A stretch of DNA of 64,000 bases from Eucommia ulmoides (GCA_016647705.1 CM028335.1:18764905-18828904); one strand, 5' to 3'; counted from the first letter of the stretch, positions 34,426 through 46,351 are shown. Notes: a model not told the origin generated them from the letters alone. Made by a program: numbers and translations.

Positions 34426-35435
34426 TGATAAGTTGAAAATACCTATCTACTTCTAAGCCGAATTTAGTAGTTTTTTAGTGTATTAGTAATATTTATTTGC
34501 GTTTGCGGTTTTTATTTTATTTTATTTTATTTTATTATTATTATTATATAAATTAGGTGTAGGAACATTAACGAGTAATAAATGAGCGAAACGGTGGGAA
34601 AACGACGAAAAAATAATGAAAAAAACATGGTTTTAGGATAGCAAGCCACCGCTGCGGTGATCAATCCACTGCAGTAACAGTGAGAATGAAGAGAAGTCTT
34701 AAATTTACACAAGTCCCATCGTTGCGGCAGTGGAGATGCAGGGAAAATTGTGAAGATCTCATCATCGTGATGGTGAAAGATCAGAAAGATTAGGGCTTGT
34801 CCCATTGCCACAGTGGTGATCCCAACGCCGTACCGGTCAACCTGTTGACATTCCCACCGCCACGGCGGTCACTCTGCAATAGAGAAAAAAAAAACGTTAT
34901 TTTGAGATATTTTCAACCCTTGTACTTAATGCCTTTGTTCCCATAAATTTCAAAAATGTTCCTAACATTAGAGAGGTGATCCGTAGACATTATTGAGAGA
35001 TCAAAGAGAAGGTTCATCATTCAGAGAAGGCGAAGCACTTGCAGACCGATCCTTGGCGACAGTGGACTATTCCACTCTCAGATTTGATCATTTTTCCTTT
35101 GTTTTTATCTTTGTAATTATTTTTCCATGTCTAATGATGTTGAATCCCTCTTGTTTTAATGTTTATATGGATAAGATCATGTAGACTAGATAAATATTAT
35201 CTAGGGGTTGTTGTAATTCATGTAAATACTTGTTTGGTTGCATATATGTTACTTTAATGGTTGCTTGTCTAAATCCAATTGTGTTTATCATTTTATTACA
35301 ATTTTAATATGCTTGTCAATATATTGGGGTTGGTTTTGAGAATACGGGGTTTGACACTTACAAGAGGTAATCCTGGATTCGGACTAGGGGTAAACACATT
35401 GCGATGTTCTAACCACCCGGGAGGGCGTTAGAAAG
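34426..35435 (+). repeat. 3' LTR of Athila-D (visible 1010 bp)
   Basis: It begins TGATAAGTTGAAAATACC and follows 22554 onward closely, with palindromes at about 34648-34870 and a short (TTTTA)n tract near 34515-34540. At 35435 the sequence changes to Tat-B gag. Confidence 0.85.
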
Positions 35436-37219
35436 ATTTTGCTTGCAGTTTTGTGTAGCGGCCTTTGATTGTTTTTGGAATGTAATGGATCATGTTCGAG
35501 TAAATTCTCGGATCTTGTCCTTCAATCGATAACATTGTTTTGTTGTATGTCCTCTGGCCCCAGAGTGGCATTAGCAGAATGCGTTTGAAGTTGTAGCTCG
35601 ACTCCTAAGTTTAGCCTCTTGGAAAGGAAGGACACCAGCATATCTTGATTTAGGTAGTGTCGAAACAGTTCTGTGAGGGACACAGGTAGATTTAGCAACT
35701 CATCTTCTTTATTTTGAAGTGGCCCCCCAGCAGCATGGGTTGGATCATCTCAGCAATATTGGCTCTCAGGTTTAAGGGTTTTATTTATGGTTTGAGGCGG
35801 AGGAATTGTGTTTGTTTGGTATGCCGGTGGTTGGTAGGTACGGGTTGGATATCGAAAGTAATTTTATGGATAGTTTTGTAGAGGATAACTTTGGTGAGGT
35901 GGAGGAGTGTTCTACTGGGTAATTAGGTAGGCAGGTAGTATGGGCGATTCTGAGGGGAGTACAAATGGTTCACGTTTTTGCGACTTTGGAGGGATAGTTT
36001 AATTTAGGATTGGGGTTGTATTGGGAGTTCTTTTGGTGAGAGGCTTGCTGAGGGGCCACAATGATGGCGACCTCACTTTCTTTTCTTTTTAGTGGGGCCA
36101 ATTTCTTTGTCAAATCGGATGGAGCTTCATTGATTTTTCCAACTCTCATACCTTATTCTATCAACTCAACCTGTTTGATTACATCATCAAAATTCTTCAC
36201 AGCTATACTTAACAAGCTATGATAAAATGGTGGTCCTTGGATTGTTTTGAAGATTTTGAGCTGGGCTTCTTCAGTAAGCCTAGGAACGACTTTTGTAGCT
36301 TCTTCCTTCCATCGGGCCATGTACTTTTTGAAACTTTCATATTTCTTTTTTATTATTTAATATAGGGCACTGCGATCTGGAGAAGCGTCCCTATTATACA
36401 CGTATTATTCGCAGAATGCCTCCACTAAGTCCTTAAAAGTTTTTGTTTTGGACAAGTCTAGCGTCATGGACCAACTCAGGGTAGACCCTTTTATTGACCT
36501 CCGAAACATTTCCAAACACAAATTTTTATCATAGGCGTGGACCCCTAACCCCTATTTTTAAATGCTAACATGTCATTCCGGGGGACCGATATCGTCGTAC
36601 TTAGTGAACTAGGGGACTACAAAGTTCTCTGGGTAGACTATCCGAGGAGGCGCTAATAGTTATTTGTATGTCACATTCCTTGAAGGTTTATTATTTTTCA
36701 TTTCTTCGATTGTTTTCTTTAATGCTTCCATCTCAAGAACTTAAACTGGTGATGGTCACTTTTGTTCTTCTTCGGCCATCGATTTTGTCTCTGAGGTCGG
36801 TTGGTTAATATTTTGGTTACTTGGAGTATTAGTGACTCTTTCAGGATGGACTAGTATTTGCTGTGTTAAGCTAGCAGGGTCTCCAGGTGTGACCTTTAAT
36901 GGCGGTATACCACCCGAATATGGCTGAGTAACTATCTGGGTTGGGAACGACATCTGGGGTCTATAGTTACCAAGTACTGAGTGACTCAGAGCATTAAGAT
37001 TCTAACTTGGTTGATGTACCATCATTGAGTTGGGGGATGGATTCTTATTTGGATCTTTAGGAGTTGGAGGGGCTGTAGGAGCCCCGCTAGGTAGAAGGAC
37101 CGTATCTCTTGGACTCGTTGAGAGTGGATTTTAAAGGCCTCCATTAGCTGACTGATGTTTTCTTACATTTGGTCTATTTTGTTAACTTGGGAGCCCTCGA
37201 AATTTTCTTCGGAAGACAT
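35436..37219 (-). pseudogene. Gag fossil of Tat-B
   Basis: The minus strand starts near 37219 with MSSEENFEGSQVNKIDQM, an opening typical of Tat/Ogre gag, followed by a Gly/Pro/Gln-rich stretch (36756-36953) and a helix of the FKKYMARWKEEA kind near 36300-36335. It ends with a GHTTKQCYRLKDKIREF-type segment near 35495-35550, the C-terminal cysteine-containing tail. Gag builds the particle. The series and length are normal for the branch. Broken. Confidence 0.75.
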
Positions 37220-37765
37220 CTCAGGGATGTCTTGAGCCTGACCGCAAGTAAGGATCGAACTTCGCAGTGGGGAAATAGGAATCACTTTTCAGCGCACAAT
37301 GTTTTCAACTTCGGGAAAAAATAGTGTGAATATTATAGCTTATAAAGGCCTTTGGATTTTGACCGTGACTCAATTCGGGAGGAGATTTCCATAAACAGAG
37401 TGTCCTTTTTTTTTTTTTTTTTTTACATTTACATTTACAGACTCGATTGACATTTTTATTTGGACAAATGGAAATCTCGTATCAATTCTTCGTTATTATC
37501 GACCTCAAACTAAAGCAAGATCTGAAGACGGTAACTCAGTCTAAATAGATATTAGGCACCCTAAGACACCCGTATAAAGATGGTAACTCAGTCTAAATAG
37601 ATATTCACGTTTAAACAAACTCCAAGTAACTTCCTTTGGTTTCGTTTAACACAATAATTCCCAATTTTATATTTTCGTCTTTTTATGCATTTTTATATAT
37701 GGAAATCAAGTAACGATTAGCTATCTATTAGCAACAACAAATAAAGCAGTTTGAAATAATATATG
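37220..37765 (-). other. Leader and LTR end of Tat-B
   Basis: On the minus strand this resembles 54000-54240 and 62030-62250 of the right-hand block; the block TGAATATCTATTTAGACT occurs in both. It is therefore the end of the LTR or leader upstream of gag. A T-run is at about 37409-37425. No clear primer site was found. Confidence 0.55.
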
Positions 37766-39889
37766 TGTTGATCCTAAGATTTTAATGAACAATTAAGTGT
37801 TGATATTTTGGTGAAACTAATGGTTTGTTAAGTGTTTCAATTAATTAAGTTCTAGTGATGAAGATGCAATAACAAATTATGAATGGATGTTAAATCATGA
37901 TGTCTAAGATAATGAAGAATTAAGAGTTTGAAGAAATTAGGAAAAACAACTCAGGTGAATTCAACTCTTAATACCCCAATTAGGAATACACACGGCACAA
38001 AAAAATTTTATTGTTTATGTGTGTTTTGATAAGATGAAATTATTCGTTCCTATATGTATTTGGAAAGAAATATTTATAATTGACTAAAATGGAATTTAAG
38101 AAGTTAGTGGAGCTTATTTAGAAAAGAAAATGGTTAAAGGGGCAAAAACATAAATAAGAATGAGTTAAAAATAAGTTTAGAAAAGAGATCCAGCATGCAT
38201 AAGTTGACTGGTAAGTCGACCGGACCAAACAAGTGAAACTCTTTGTATCTCTAAGTCAACAGGTAAGTCGACCAGTGAAAAGAAGATGAACTCTTTGCAT
38301 CTCCAGGTCGACAGATAGGTCGATTGATGAACGCAACAGCTTTAGCTTGGCTACATCCAGAATCTAGCAGTCGACTGACCGGTCGACTGAGGGCGTTGTT
38401 TCAGGATAATGAGGATTCCGAATTCATATATAAAAGTAACCATTTTTGGTTGTGATTTGTGAGAGATTTAAGGGATCTTATGATATTTAAGATATGCTTC
38501 ACCTATTATTTAAATCCTATTAAGTTGGTTTATTAAATTTTAATGTTTCTCAATTTGGTACATAAAATTGTTTCTATTCTATTTAATTGAGATTGAGAAA
38601 TATTTGGGAGACTTAATTGAAATATTTAAAATCCATTTATTAAGTGAATTGAACCAAAATGAAGTCATAATGATATACGGAATCCAAGAGAGCATTTAAA
38701 TGTCATGACACATAGGAATTAGCCGTTAGAGAGCTTATTTGTTTTCCATATATAGACCTGCGTTTTTTATATATCATTAAGCAGTGAATCAAAAACAAGA
38801 TAAGTGAGCTTAAAGAGATAAGATCTTATTGTGTTATTCCAAGAGTTATTTTTCTGAGATTTTGTGAGAGTTATTGTAAGAGACGATCTTGAGAATCACT
38901 ACTAGTAATCTTTGCTGCTACCGGATCTGAAGTATCATCGCTCTATTTATTTTTTCTGTGGATTCCGGGTGAGATCTTTTCAATTACTTTCTATTTGTGC
39001 ATTACTTGTTTAATTATTGGAAATTGTTTCTGATTTTTATTTAAGAATTTTTTTTATAAACAATTTCTTGAATCTGATTACATGCTAAATTATTTGCTAC
39101 CCATCTTTTGTTTAAAATTAGACTTTCAATCTCACACTTTTATATCACTAAATTTGGGATATTAATCAAGTTTTTATTTATTTGAGGTGGTAGAAACTCC
39201 GAGTGAGATTATTTGCTTATCAATTTGTATAGGTTAGTAGTGCGACGGATTAAATATTGTTGGCGGTATTTAATCAAATGGTAGCTGGTTTCAGTTTCTT
39301 CCTGTAAAGAGATTGAGAGAGTAATTCTTCTTAGATAAATTTGATTTTGAGTGAATTTTTTAAAGGTTCCATCCTTACTTGGGAAAATGATAGTTTGAGT
39401 GTTTTTGTAAGGTTTTGATTCTTGAGCCTAAGGTATAAAAAGAATTAGGTTGTGATTCTCCTTGTAATAGAATTAGGTTATTCTTGAGCTTGTAAAAAGT
39501 AGAGGTTATTCCTAAGCCTGTGAAAATGAATTTATAAAGGTTGGTTTTGAACCTACGAAAAGAATCATTGTAAGAGTTTGGTTCCTACCTGTAAAGGAAT
39601 CTTGAGTTTAGTGGGTGCGAATCTCCATGGGGCTTAGAGGACTGGATTAGCCAAGAGTAACTTGGTGAATCAGGATATATCGATGTGTACTGCATTATTT
39701 ATTTCCTTGATTTTATGTTGTGTTGTTTAGGTGTGCAGCTAGAGCTTATTACACTTATCCGTTGCTATAAAGATAATAACTAATTTTAGGATAAAATTAA
39801 TTGTTTGACTTTTGAAGTGTTATTATTTCTCTGATATAAGTTTTTAATTACCCAATTCACCCCCTCTTGGGTATTCCACTGGGCCAACA
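37766..39889 (+). repeat. 5' LTR of SIRE-F (2124 bp)
   Basis: It aligns with 42264-43802 and 46352-47000 and, inverted, with 8005-10154. The TCGAC palindrome cluster is at 38195-38395 and a TATA-like TATATAG at 38749-38755. Confidence 0.9.
38749..38755 (+). promoter_or_regulatory. TATA box in the SIRE-F LTR
   Basis: TATATAG is followed by GACCTGCG. The same stretch is kept in the other two copies (about 43303 and, inverted, 9113-9122), which supports a promoter role. Confidence 0.5.
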
Positions 39890-39906
39890 ATTGACATAAG
39901 AGCTGG
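39890..39906 (+). other. Primer binding site of SIRE-F, initiator Met tRNA type
   Basis: ATTGACATAAGAGCTGG directly after the LTR is a drifted form of the TGGTATCAGAGC sequence used by most plant copia elements. Confidence 0.6.
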
Positions 39907-39959
39907 TTTTAGCTCATTAAGCTTAACATCCTAACTAAACTAGCCATGTGCACACACCA

Positions 39960-41101
39960 TGGATAATATTTTTTGTGTATCTTCTCTTGATGGTGATAGA
40001 TCCTTATATAATAATGTAGTTTATCATTCTTGTGATTTGTGTGGTAGTGATTGAGATGACGATAATGAAAATGTTCATATTGTTATGGAAAAATTACTTT
40101 CACTTACACTACTTTTTTCTAAAGTGACCTTGAGTTTAAAAAGAAAAATTGCTTCTTTTGAAAATGATGAAAAAAGTGTCCAAAAATCTAAAATGCATTT
40201 GGGTGATTATTGTGGTACAAAAGAGTTTTCGGACATTGTTTGTGAAATTAATAATTTGCTCTCTAAAATGGATTCTCTTGAAAATGAAAATAGTGTTTTA
40301 AAAAATAAAATTGAAATGATTTCTATGCAAAGGTCAGATCTTGATTCAAAAATCAATTTACTTAAGAAATTTTTTGAAAGATTAAAATCCGACCTTAAGA
40401 CTATTTCAAGAGATTCTGAAAATGATTTTTTTAGGCAAAGTGGATATACTTCATCGTCTCATCTTTCATCAAAAGCCAGTGATAATTATGTGGCTATTGT
40501 TAGAAATGATTCTTGTTTTACATCTCGTGCTTTCTATGATAAATTGGATTTGAGATATTATTATAATAGGGTTGGGCATTTTAAAGTATCTTGTCCATTT
40601 TGGAACCCCAAGTTTTTGTCTAACAAGGTCGGATTCAAAATGAAATGGATACCGAAGAGAACTATTAAAATGTCTTGTGCAGAATTACATAATATTAGAA
40701 GTGGATTTGAAGGAGAAAACAAAGAAGTTATATCAAAGTCAAGACAATAAGTCACCAAGGATCCACAAGCGACTCATATAAAGCAAAAAGATACACCAAA
40801 GACAAAATATAAAGTTGCAAAGAAGCCACAAGAGAAATGTGCAAAGAGAAAAGTTGTACAAAATTCAAGATGGGATATCACTAGGAAGTTACAAGCGATA
40901 CATGCAAAGGGAATCGTCAATGAATCAAATGGAAAAAAATCAAAGGAAGAGAGGATATGAACAAACCAAGAAAAATTGCGCACCCAAATCAATTATGAGC
41001 TCAAATGAGGTAAAAATTAAAGTCGCCCCTAAGGATATAAGAGGTACTCCTAACCCTCTACCTTTTAAATTTATTAAATTTGTTAAAGAGGGAGAGTCCT
41101 G
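39960..41101 (+). pseudogene. Gag fossil of SIRE-F
   Basis: The first clear block, 40085-40747, starts with a leucine-rich helix, then a long charged coiled-coil-like part (SLENENSVLKNKIEMISMQ near 40275-40330). Near 40555-40595 lies a zinc-knuckle-like stretch ending GHFKVSC, followed by a MKWIPKR segment, matching SIRE-C gag. A lysine-rich tail runs to a KFIKFVKEGES end at about 41098, the same endpoint as in SIRE-C. Gag packages the element RNA. Nothing after it resembles protease or pol. Broken. Confidence 0.75.
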
Positions 41102-42263
41102 ACTTACCAAATAGGTAAGTTGGTAATTGTTTCTAAGATCTATTCTAAATGAGTCGTTCTCCTATTGTCTTAGAAATATTTTATGGTGATTATGAGAATC
41201 ACATTTAGTTAGGGGGTATTAACATGTTTTTATGTGCTTATATCAAGTAGTGATCATGTGTTAATTTTAAAACATGTTATGTGATTTAAAGGATTAATCG
41301 AGTATTTGTGATCTTACTAAATAATGCTAATTATTTGTTGCATATGTTTTTTAGTAGAATTATTTGTATAATGTGCTATCATTCATGCTATTTACTTTTA
41401 TACAAATGAGTTGAATTGAGCTAAGTTTTTTTATTAATCTTTATTTATTAAAATGCATGTTATTTGAGGTGAATTAAAAGATTTTTAAATGATTATTATT
41501 GTGTAAGAGATTGAACATGTTACGAGATAACATCTTTAATATGCATGTTATTGATTGAGATATGATTTATGTTCTTGAGTATTAATGATTATTGTTGAAA
41601 AATGGAGCTGAAATTTTTATGAAATAAGTGCGCATTATATTGATAGCTTCATAAACTATCATTGAGAGATGTTTCATGTCTTAGTACTTCAAAGATTATA
41701 TTTTTCTCCTTAAAATGAATTAATTTGTTTACACTTATATAATGTGAGATTGCATGATTAAGAATGATGTTTTTGATGTGAATTTTGATGAATTGAGTAG
41801 ACTTGATATTTATTTGTAAAAATGATTCACATAGTGTTGATGTTTTGTGCTTAAAAGTTAATTTGTTAAAATGAGTTTTGATTTTAAAGTTGAATTTATA
41901 AGTTGATTCAATGTACTTTTAAAAGAGTTATATATATATATATATATATATATATCTGAATTTAATTACTTTAGGTTTACTCTTTCAAGTATATTTTGTG
42001 TTTGCCTAAAGTAGAATTATTGGTTGTGTTCCCCCCTCCCTAAATTTTGTTTTTGAAGATGACAAAGGGGGAGAAATTAGATGATATTTTATTAAGGGGG
42101 AGTTTATTTTTAAATTTGTGCTTTATTGATTATGTTTTATAATATTTTCATTATTATGCTTCAATGAGTTATAAAACCCATTCTCGGATTCAGGGGAGTG
42201 TGGTTATATTATTGTTTTGAACAAAATATCAAAGTTAATTGTCATCATAAAAAAGGGGGAGAT
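41102..42263 (+). other. Noncoding internal region and polypurine tract of SIRE-F
   Basis: AT-rich with no coding signal. It includes a (TA)n microsatellite at 41929-41955 and ends in the purine tract AAAAAAGGGGGAGAT (42249-42263). A GATGACAAAGGGGGAGA-type segment near 42057-42075 is an internal purine-rich tract typical of SIRE elements. Confidence 0.65.
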
Positions 42264-43802
42264 TGTTGATTCTATGATTTTGATGAATAATTAAGTGTTG
42301 ATCTTTCGGTAGAACTGATGGTTTGTTAAGTGTTTCAGTTAATTAAGTTCTAGTGATGAAGATGCGATGACAAATTATGAATGGATGTTAAATGATAATG
42401 TCAAAGATGATGAAGAATTAAGAGTTTGAATAAATTAGGGAAAATAACTCAAGTGAATTTCAACTCTTAATATCCAAATTAGGGACACAGACGGCACAAA
42501 AATGTTTTATTGTTTATGTGTGTTTTGATAAGATGAAATTATTTGCTCCTACGTGTATTTGGAAAGAAATATTTATAATTGACTAAAATGGAATTTAAGA
42601 AGTTAGTGGAGCTTATTTAGAAAAGAAAATGGTAAAAGGGAGGAAAATATAAATAAGAATGAGTTAAAAATGAGTTTAGAAAAGAGATCCAACATGCATA
42701 AGTCAATTAATAAATCGACCGGACCAAACAAGTAAAACTATCTGTATCTCTAAGTCGACAGGTAAGTCGACCAGTGAATAGAAGATGAACTCTCTGTATC
42801 TTTAAGTCGACAGGTAGGTCGACCGGTAAAGGTAAACCAAACTCTATGAATCTCCAAGTCGATAGATAAGTCGACCGATGAACGCAGCAGCTTTGGCTTG
42901 GCTATATCCTAAATTTAGCAGTCGACGGACTGGTCGACTGAGGGCGTTGTTTAAGGATAATGAGGATTCCGAATTCATATATAAAAGTAGCTATTTTTGG
43001 TTGGGATTTGTGAGAGATTTAAGGGATCTTATGATATTTAAGACATGTTTCACCTATTATTTAAATCCTATTAAGTTGGTTCTTTAAATTTTAATGTTTC
43101 TCAATTTGGTATATAAAATTGTTTCTATTATATTTAATTGAGATTGAGAAATATTTGGGGGACTTAATTGAAAGATTTAAAATCCATTTATTAAGTGAAT
43201 TGAACCAAAATGAAGTCATAATAATATACAGGATCCAAGAGAGCATTTAAATGTCATGACACATAGGAATTAGCCATTAGAGAGCTTATTTATTTTTCAT
43301 ATATATAGACCTGCGTTTTTCATATATCATTAAGAAGTGAATCAAAATCAAGATAAGTGAGCTTAAAGAGATAAGATCTTATTGTGTTGTTCTAAGAGTT
43401 ATCTTTCTGAGATTTTGTGAGAGCTATTCTAAGCGACGATCTTGAGAATCATTGCTAGTAATCTTTGCTGCTACCGGATCTAAAGTATCATCGCTCTATT
43501 TATTTTTTCTGTGGATTACGGGTGAGATCTTTCCAATTACTTTCTATTTCTGCATTGCTTGTTTAATTGTTGGAAATTGATTTTTAGAAATTGTTTTTTA
43601 TTTTTATTTAAGAAATTATTTTATAAACAATTTCTTGAATTTGATTATGTGCTAAATTATTTGCTACCCATATTTTATTTAAAATCAGATTTTCAATCTC
43701 ACACTTTTATATTACTAGATTTGGGATATTAATCGAGTTTTAATTTATCTAGGGTGGTAAAATCTCTAAGTGAGATTATTTACTTATCAATTTGTATTGG
43801 TG

Positions 43803-43807
43803 AGTAG
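43803..43807. other. Target site duplication AGTAG, left copy
   Basis: Pairs with AGTAG at 46347-46351. The SIRE LTR at 39231-39245 shows the empty site. Confidence 0.85.
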
Positions 43808-44192
43808 TAATAGGTGTGATCCACCTACGTATTTTCAAATCAAATTAAGTTAGTTTTCGTGCGTTTATATAGTATTTTATTATGTTTTAATTAGTTTTCA
43901 TACTTTTTGTATAAATCAGGTGTGTGGGGTAAAAAGATAGGAAACTGGAGCAAAACGATGAGATCGAACCAAAAGCGATCGAAGAATGGTGGAAAAACAA
44001 GCTCGGAGGCAAAATTGTGAAACGAGCCCACCGCTGCGGCGGTGAAGATGCTGAGAAAAGAACAAAAGTTACTGATGGACCAATGCCTAGGCAGAAATCC
44101 AACCAAGAAATCAAAGATAGGCTACTAACAGCCCACCGCCTAGGCGGAGAATTCCACTGCCTAGGAAGAAATCTAGCAGAATGTTCTTCCAC

Positions 44193-44200
44193 GTCCACCG
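44193..44200. other. Target site duplication GTCCACCG, left copy
   Basis: Pairs with GTCCACTG at 45082-45089 (one difference). The empty site GTCCACCG is present in the related LTR at 57484-57491. Confidence 0.65.
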
Positions 44201-45081
44201 TAATGTTTTAAAAATTGGACCGGACCGGCCTACTCGACCGGTTGAACCATCGACCGGCCCAAAATCTAATCCAATTAACCATCAAAACCCGTTTTAGGGG
44301 TTAAACCGAAAAAACCGTTAAACCATTGGTTGAACCGGCGAACCGGAGCGGGTTTTCTTTAATCGGCCGATTTTTCAACAAAAGAATCACAGTTGTTGGA
44401 AGCTGACGGAAGATGAGAAGAAGTTGACGGCTTGAAGAAGACTGTTGTGGCCGAGAAAGCTCCGCCTGATAAGAAGCTTCCGATGGAAGGCGGCGCCACT
44501 ACCGGAGACAAGAAGAAAAAGAGATCGAAGGTAAAAATCTTGATGGTCCTGAAGCAGGTTTGTCTCGACGTTTAAATCTCCAGCAAGGCTATGGGAATTG
44601 TGAACAATTTCATCAAGATATCGTTTTGAAATCAAAAGCAGACTCTTTCTCTAAAGATCGTAGAGCGAGAGAGCTTCTAGCAAATTATTTTTCATATCCC
44701 AAGCGTAAACAGTTTTGCAAGTGAATTATTGGAGATGATGTTGGACAGCTAAGCACAATGTCAGGCCTGAAAATATGGAGAAATATCATCTTGGTCAAAA
44801 CTTTGTTTTGGTGCTATCTATTTATCATTTCCCTTATTTTTTGTTTCACTTTGTAATTGTTATTTCCTTTTTTAATTCCCTCATCTTGCTTCTCTCACAA
44901 TTTTGTTTTCTAATTGTTTGGTTATCGGTTCATCATATAAAATATATATTTATTTGATTTATTTTATATATATATTATTAATGACGTCATTATGATGTCA
45001 CGGTTCAACGCCGGTTGAAGCGATGACCTGTGACCCGTCAACTTTTCTGGTTCGATGTTTGGTCTGGTTTTGAAAACATTG
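44201..45081. mobile_element. Non-autonomous hAT-like DNA transposon (881 bp) carrying an H2B fragment
   Basis: The ends form an imperfect terminal inverted repeat: TAATGTTTTAAAAATTGGACC on the left and the complement CAATGTTTTCAAAACCAGACC on the right, 16 of 21 positions alike. An 8-bp target duplication with one difference flanks it, which fits hAT. A Mutator-like element with a 9-bp duplication is the main alternative. The region inside each end is rich in AACCGG motifs, as in subterminal transposase-binding regions. No transposase is encoded, so it was moved by a relative's enzyme. The interior contains a degraded histone H2B coding fragment (44402-44628) and about 350 bases of unassigned AT-rich sequence. 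Confidence 0.65.
44402..44628 (+). pseudogene. Captured histone H2B gene fragment
   Basis: One reading frame resembles plant histone H2B from the basic N-terminal tail into the histone fold. A VVAEKAPPDKKLP segment is followed by EGGATTGDKKKKRSK, the typical plant H2B tail. Then comes VLKQV and, further on, ISSKAMGIVNNFI, the H2B alpha-1 to loop to alpha-2 region (family: ISSKAMGIMNSFI). H2B pairs with H2A in the nucleosome. The copy is not functional: three in-frame stops (TGA at 44414, TAA at 44567, TGA at 44626), a shortening just after RSK where the family has about eleven residues through TYKIYIF, and no start codon or C-terminal half. No intron is visible, and plant H2B genes usually lack them, so this could be a DNA or RNA copy. 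It lies wholly between the transposon ends. Confidence 0.85.
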
Positions 45082-45189
45082 GTCCACTGCTGTCTTCATC
45101 GTCACGGTGGTTACGAACCGACCTTCACCTAGGCGGAGAGCCTCTACACAGCCCAGATATTTGTTTAGATATTTTTGAGATATTTTGGC

Positions 45190-45197
45190 TATAAATA
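45190..45197 (+). promoter_or_regulatory. TATA box in the solo Athila-like LTR
   Basis: TATAAATA is followed by a C/T-rich stretch. It matches TATAAATA at 57705-57712 in the related LTR and lies just downstream of the palindrome cluster. Confidence 0.55.
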
Positions 45198-46346
45198 TCA
45201 TCCCCTCTCCCCCTTTCTTGAACCCCCCCGGCCATTTGGGCACCTTAGGCCATATTTAGGCTATGGTTTAGGAGTTTTAGAGTTGGAGCTCATATCCCGA
45301 AATGGAGAAGACGGTGAATCTATCATTGAGCGTTTTTAGCGGTTTATCTTCGAACGAGGCTAAGTTCTTTAATTATTTTTACTTATTTATTTAACTTAGG
45401 ATATTGTGAGCATGTTTAGCTCAATTTTATTGTTTATACGGTTATGACCATGAGTTAAATATATATTGTAGTAGGGATTAACAATATATTTATAAATACG
45501 TTGTTTGGATGATTTCGGTGTTTTGTTTGTGATTGGTCTTCGTAGTTTGATTGTATTTATCATATTTCTGGTTTATCATACTTAGTTAAATAAATGGAGA
45601 ATACGGGGTTTTGACAAATCCCAGATTCGGATTTGGGTAAACAAACGCCACGATTCTATAACCTGGTCAGGGTTTGAATCATGGACAATCGATGACGTTG
45701 GGGCAAGACTCACGCGACCTAGGGTCGTTAAGACATTGAGGGGGACTTTTTCATTGACACGAAGTTGCGTTATATCCCCCGTCTTACACTTGAGAGAGGT
45801 GGTGAGGGAGTTTTAGAACGGATATTGTCGATAGGGTAAATACATGCATGATTTAATGACCTAATCGGGAGTTGGATTGTGTGCAATCAATGACGCTGGG
45901 CGAGACTCACGTGACCTAGGATCGTTAAGACGTTGAGGGGGACTTATTCGTTGACTCAAAGTTATGTATTCCCCTGTCTTACACTCGGGAGAGATGGTGG
46001 TGGAGTTTACGTACCGAGGTTGTCAAATAGGTCAAACTTTGTAAATGCGAGTAAATAGAAATCGAACACGTATTTGTAAACACGTTAATCCCTGGGCAAC
46101 TCTTTACCCTAAAACATATTAGTATATTAATGTAGTTAATTTAGGTTATATTAGTATTAGTTTAATTAATTAAATACATTTGTTTTTAGCCTAGATAAAG
46201 TTAGGTCACGACAAATGCGGAATTCGATAGTAACGACACAAATCCTTGTGGATACGATAACCCTATCTTAACGATCACACTATACTAAAACTTAGATCTC
46301 GTATACTTGCGAGTGTAAGTAGCGGCATATTTTTACGCCCCTACCA

Positions 46347-46351
46347 AGTAG
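46347..46351. other. Target site duplication AGTAG, right copy
   Basis: Pairs with 43803-43807. Confidence 0.85.

Larger units (their letters stand above)
22554..35435 (+). mobile_element. Athila element (Athila-D), interrupted by a second Athila-like element
   Basis: Parts in order: 5' LTR (22554-24003), tRNA-Asp-type primer site, start of gag, an inserted element (24332-29757), the rest of gag, an integrase C-terminal tail, a palindrome-rich stretch, the third ORF typical of Athila, 1.7 kb of noncoding DNA, a purine tract and a 3' LTR ending at 35435. Most of pol is not recognisable. It lies inside Tat-B, between that element's gag and G-patch parts. No target duplication can be paired. 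Fossil with many breaks; older than the element inside it. Confidence 0.85.
21458..37765 (-). mobile_element. Older Tat/Ogre-type gypsy element (Tat-B), minus strand, split by an Athila element
   Basis: Two pieces belong together. At 35436-37765 the minus strand has a leader and a Tat-type gag. At 21458-22553 it has a G-patch-like segment and the opening of the RT. The Athila element at 22554-35435 separates them. At 21458 the RT stops at the SIRE-C LTR, so the rest of pol should lie left of the window. Gag, then G-patch and RT is the order of Ogre/Tat elements. Its leader resembles, in inverted orientation, sequence in the block at 47001-62999, so the same family occurs on both strands here. 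It is the oldest layer of the left half. Fossil, many breaks. Confidence 0.75.
43808..46346 (+). mobile_element. Solo Athila-like LTR (2539 bp including a nested transposon)
   Basis: It starts TAATAGGTG, ends CTACCA, and is flanked by AGTAG. It aligns with the solo LTRs at 57064-58874 and, inverted, 50630-52581. Without the inserted transposon it is about 1.65 kb. Features include GC-rich palindromes before and after the insert (44027-44160 and 45088-45140), a TATAAATA at 45190-45197, and two copies of a segment of roughly 190 bases around TGACGTTGGGGC and TGACGCTGGGCG (about 45600-46020). No internal element sequence is left. Confidence 0.9.

Noticed and set aside
38195-38395. Repeated GTCGAC sites as cloning artefacts
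   Set aside because: The same cluster occurs in three separate LTR copies with independent changes, so it belongs to the element.
44629-44990. Further captured host gene in the hAT-like element
   Set aside because: The stretch after the H2B part gives no recognisable protein in any frame and becomes AT-rich.
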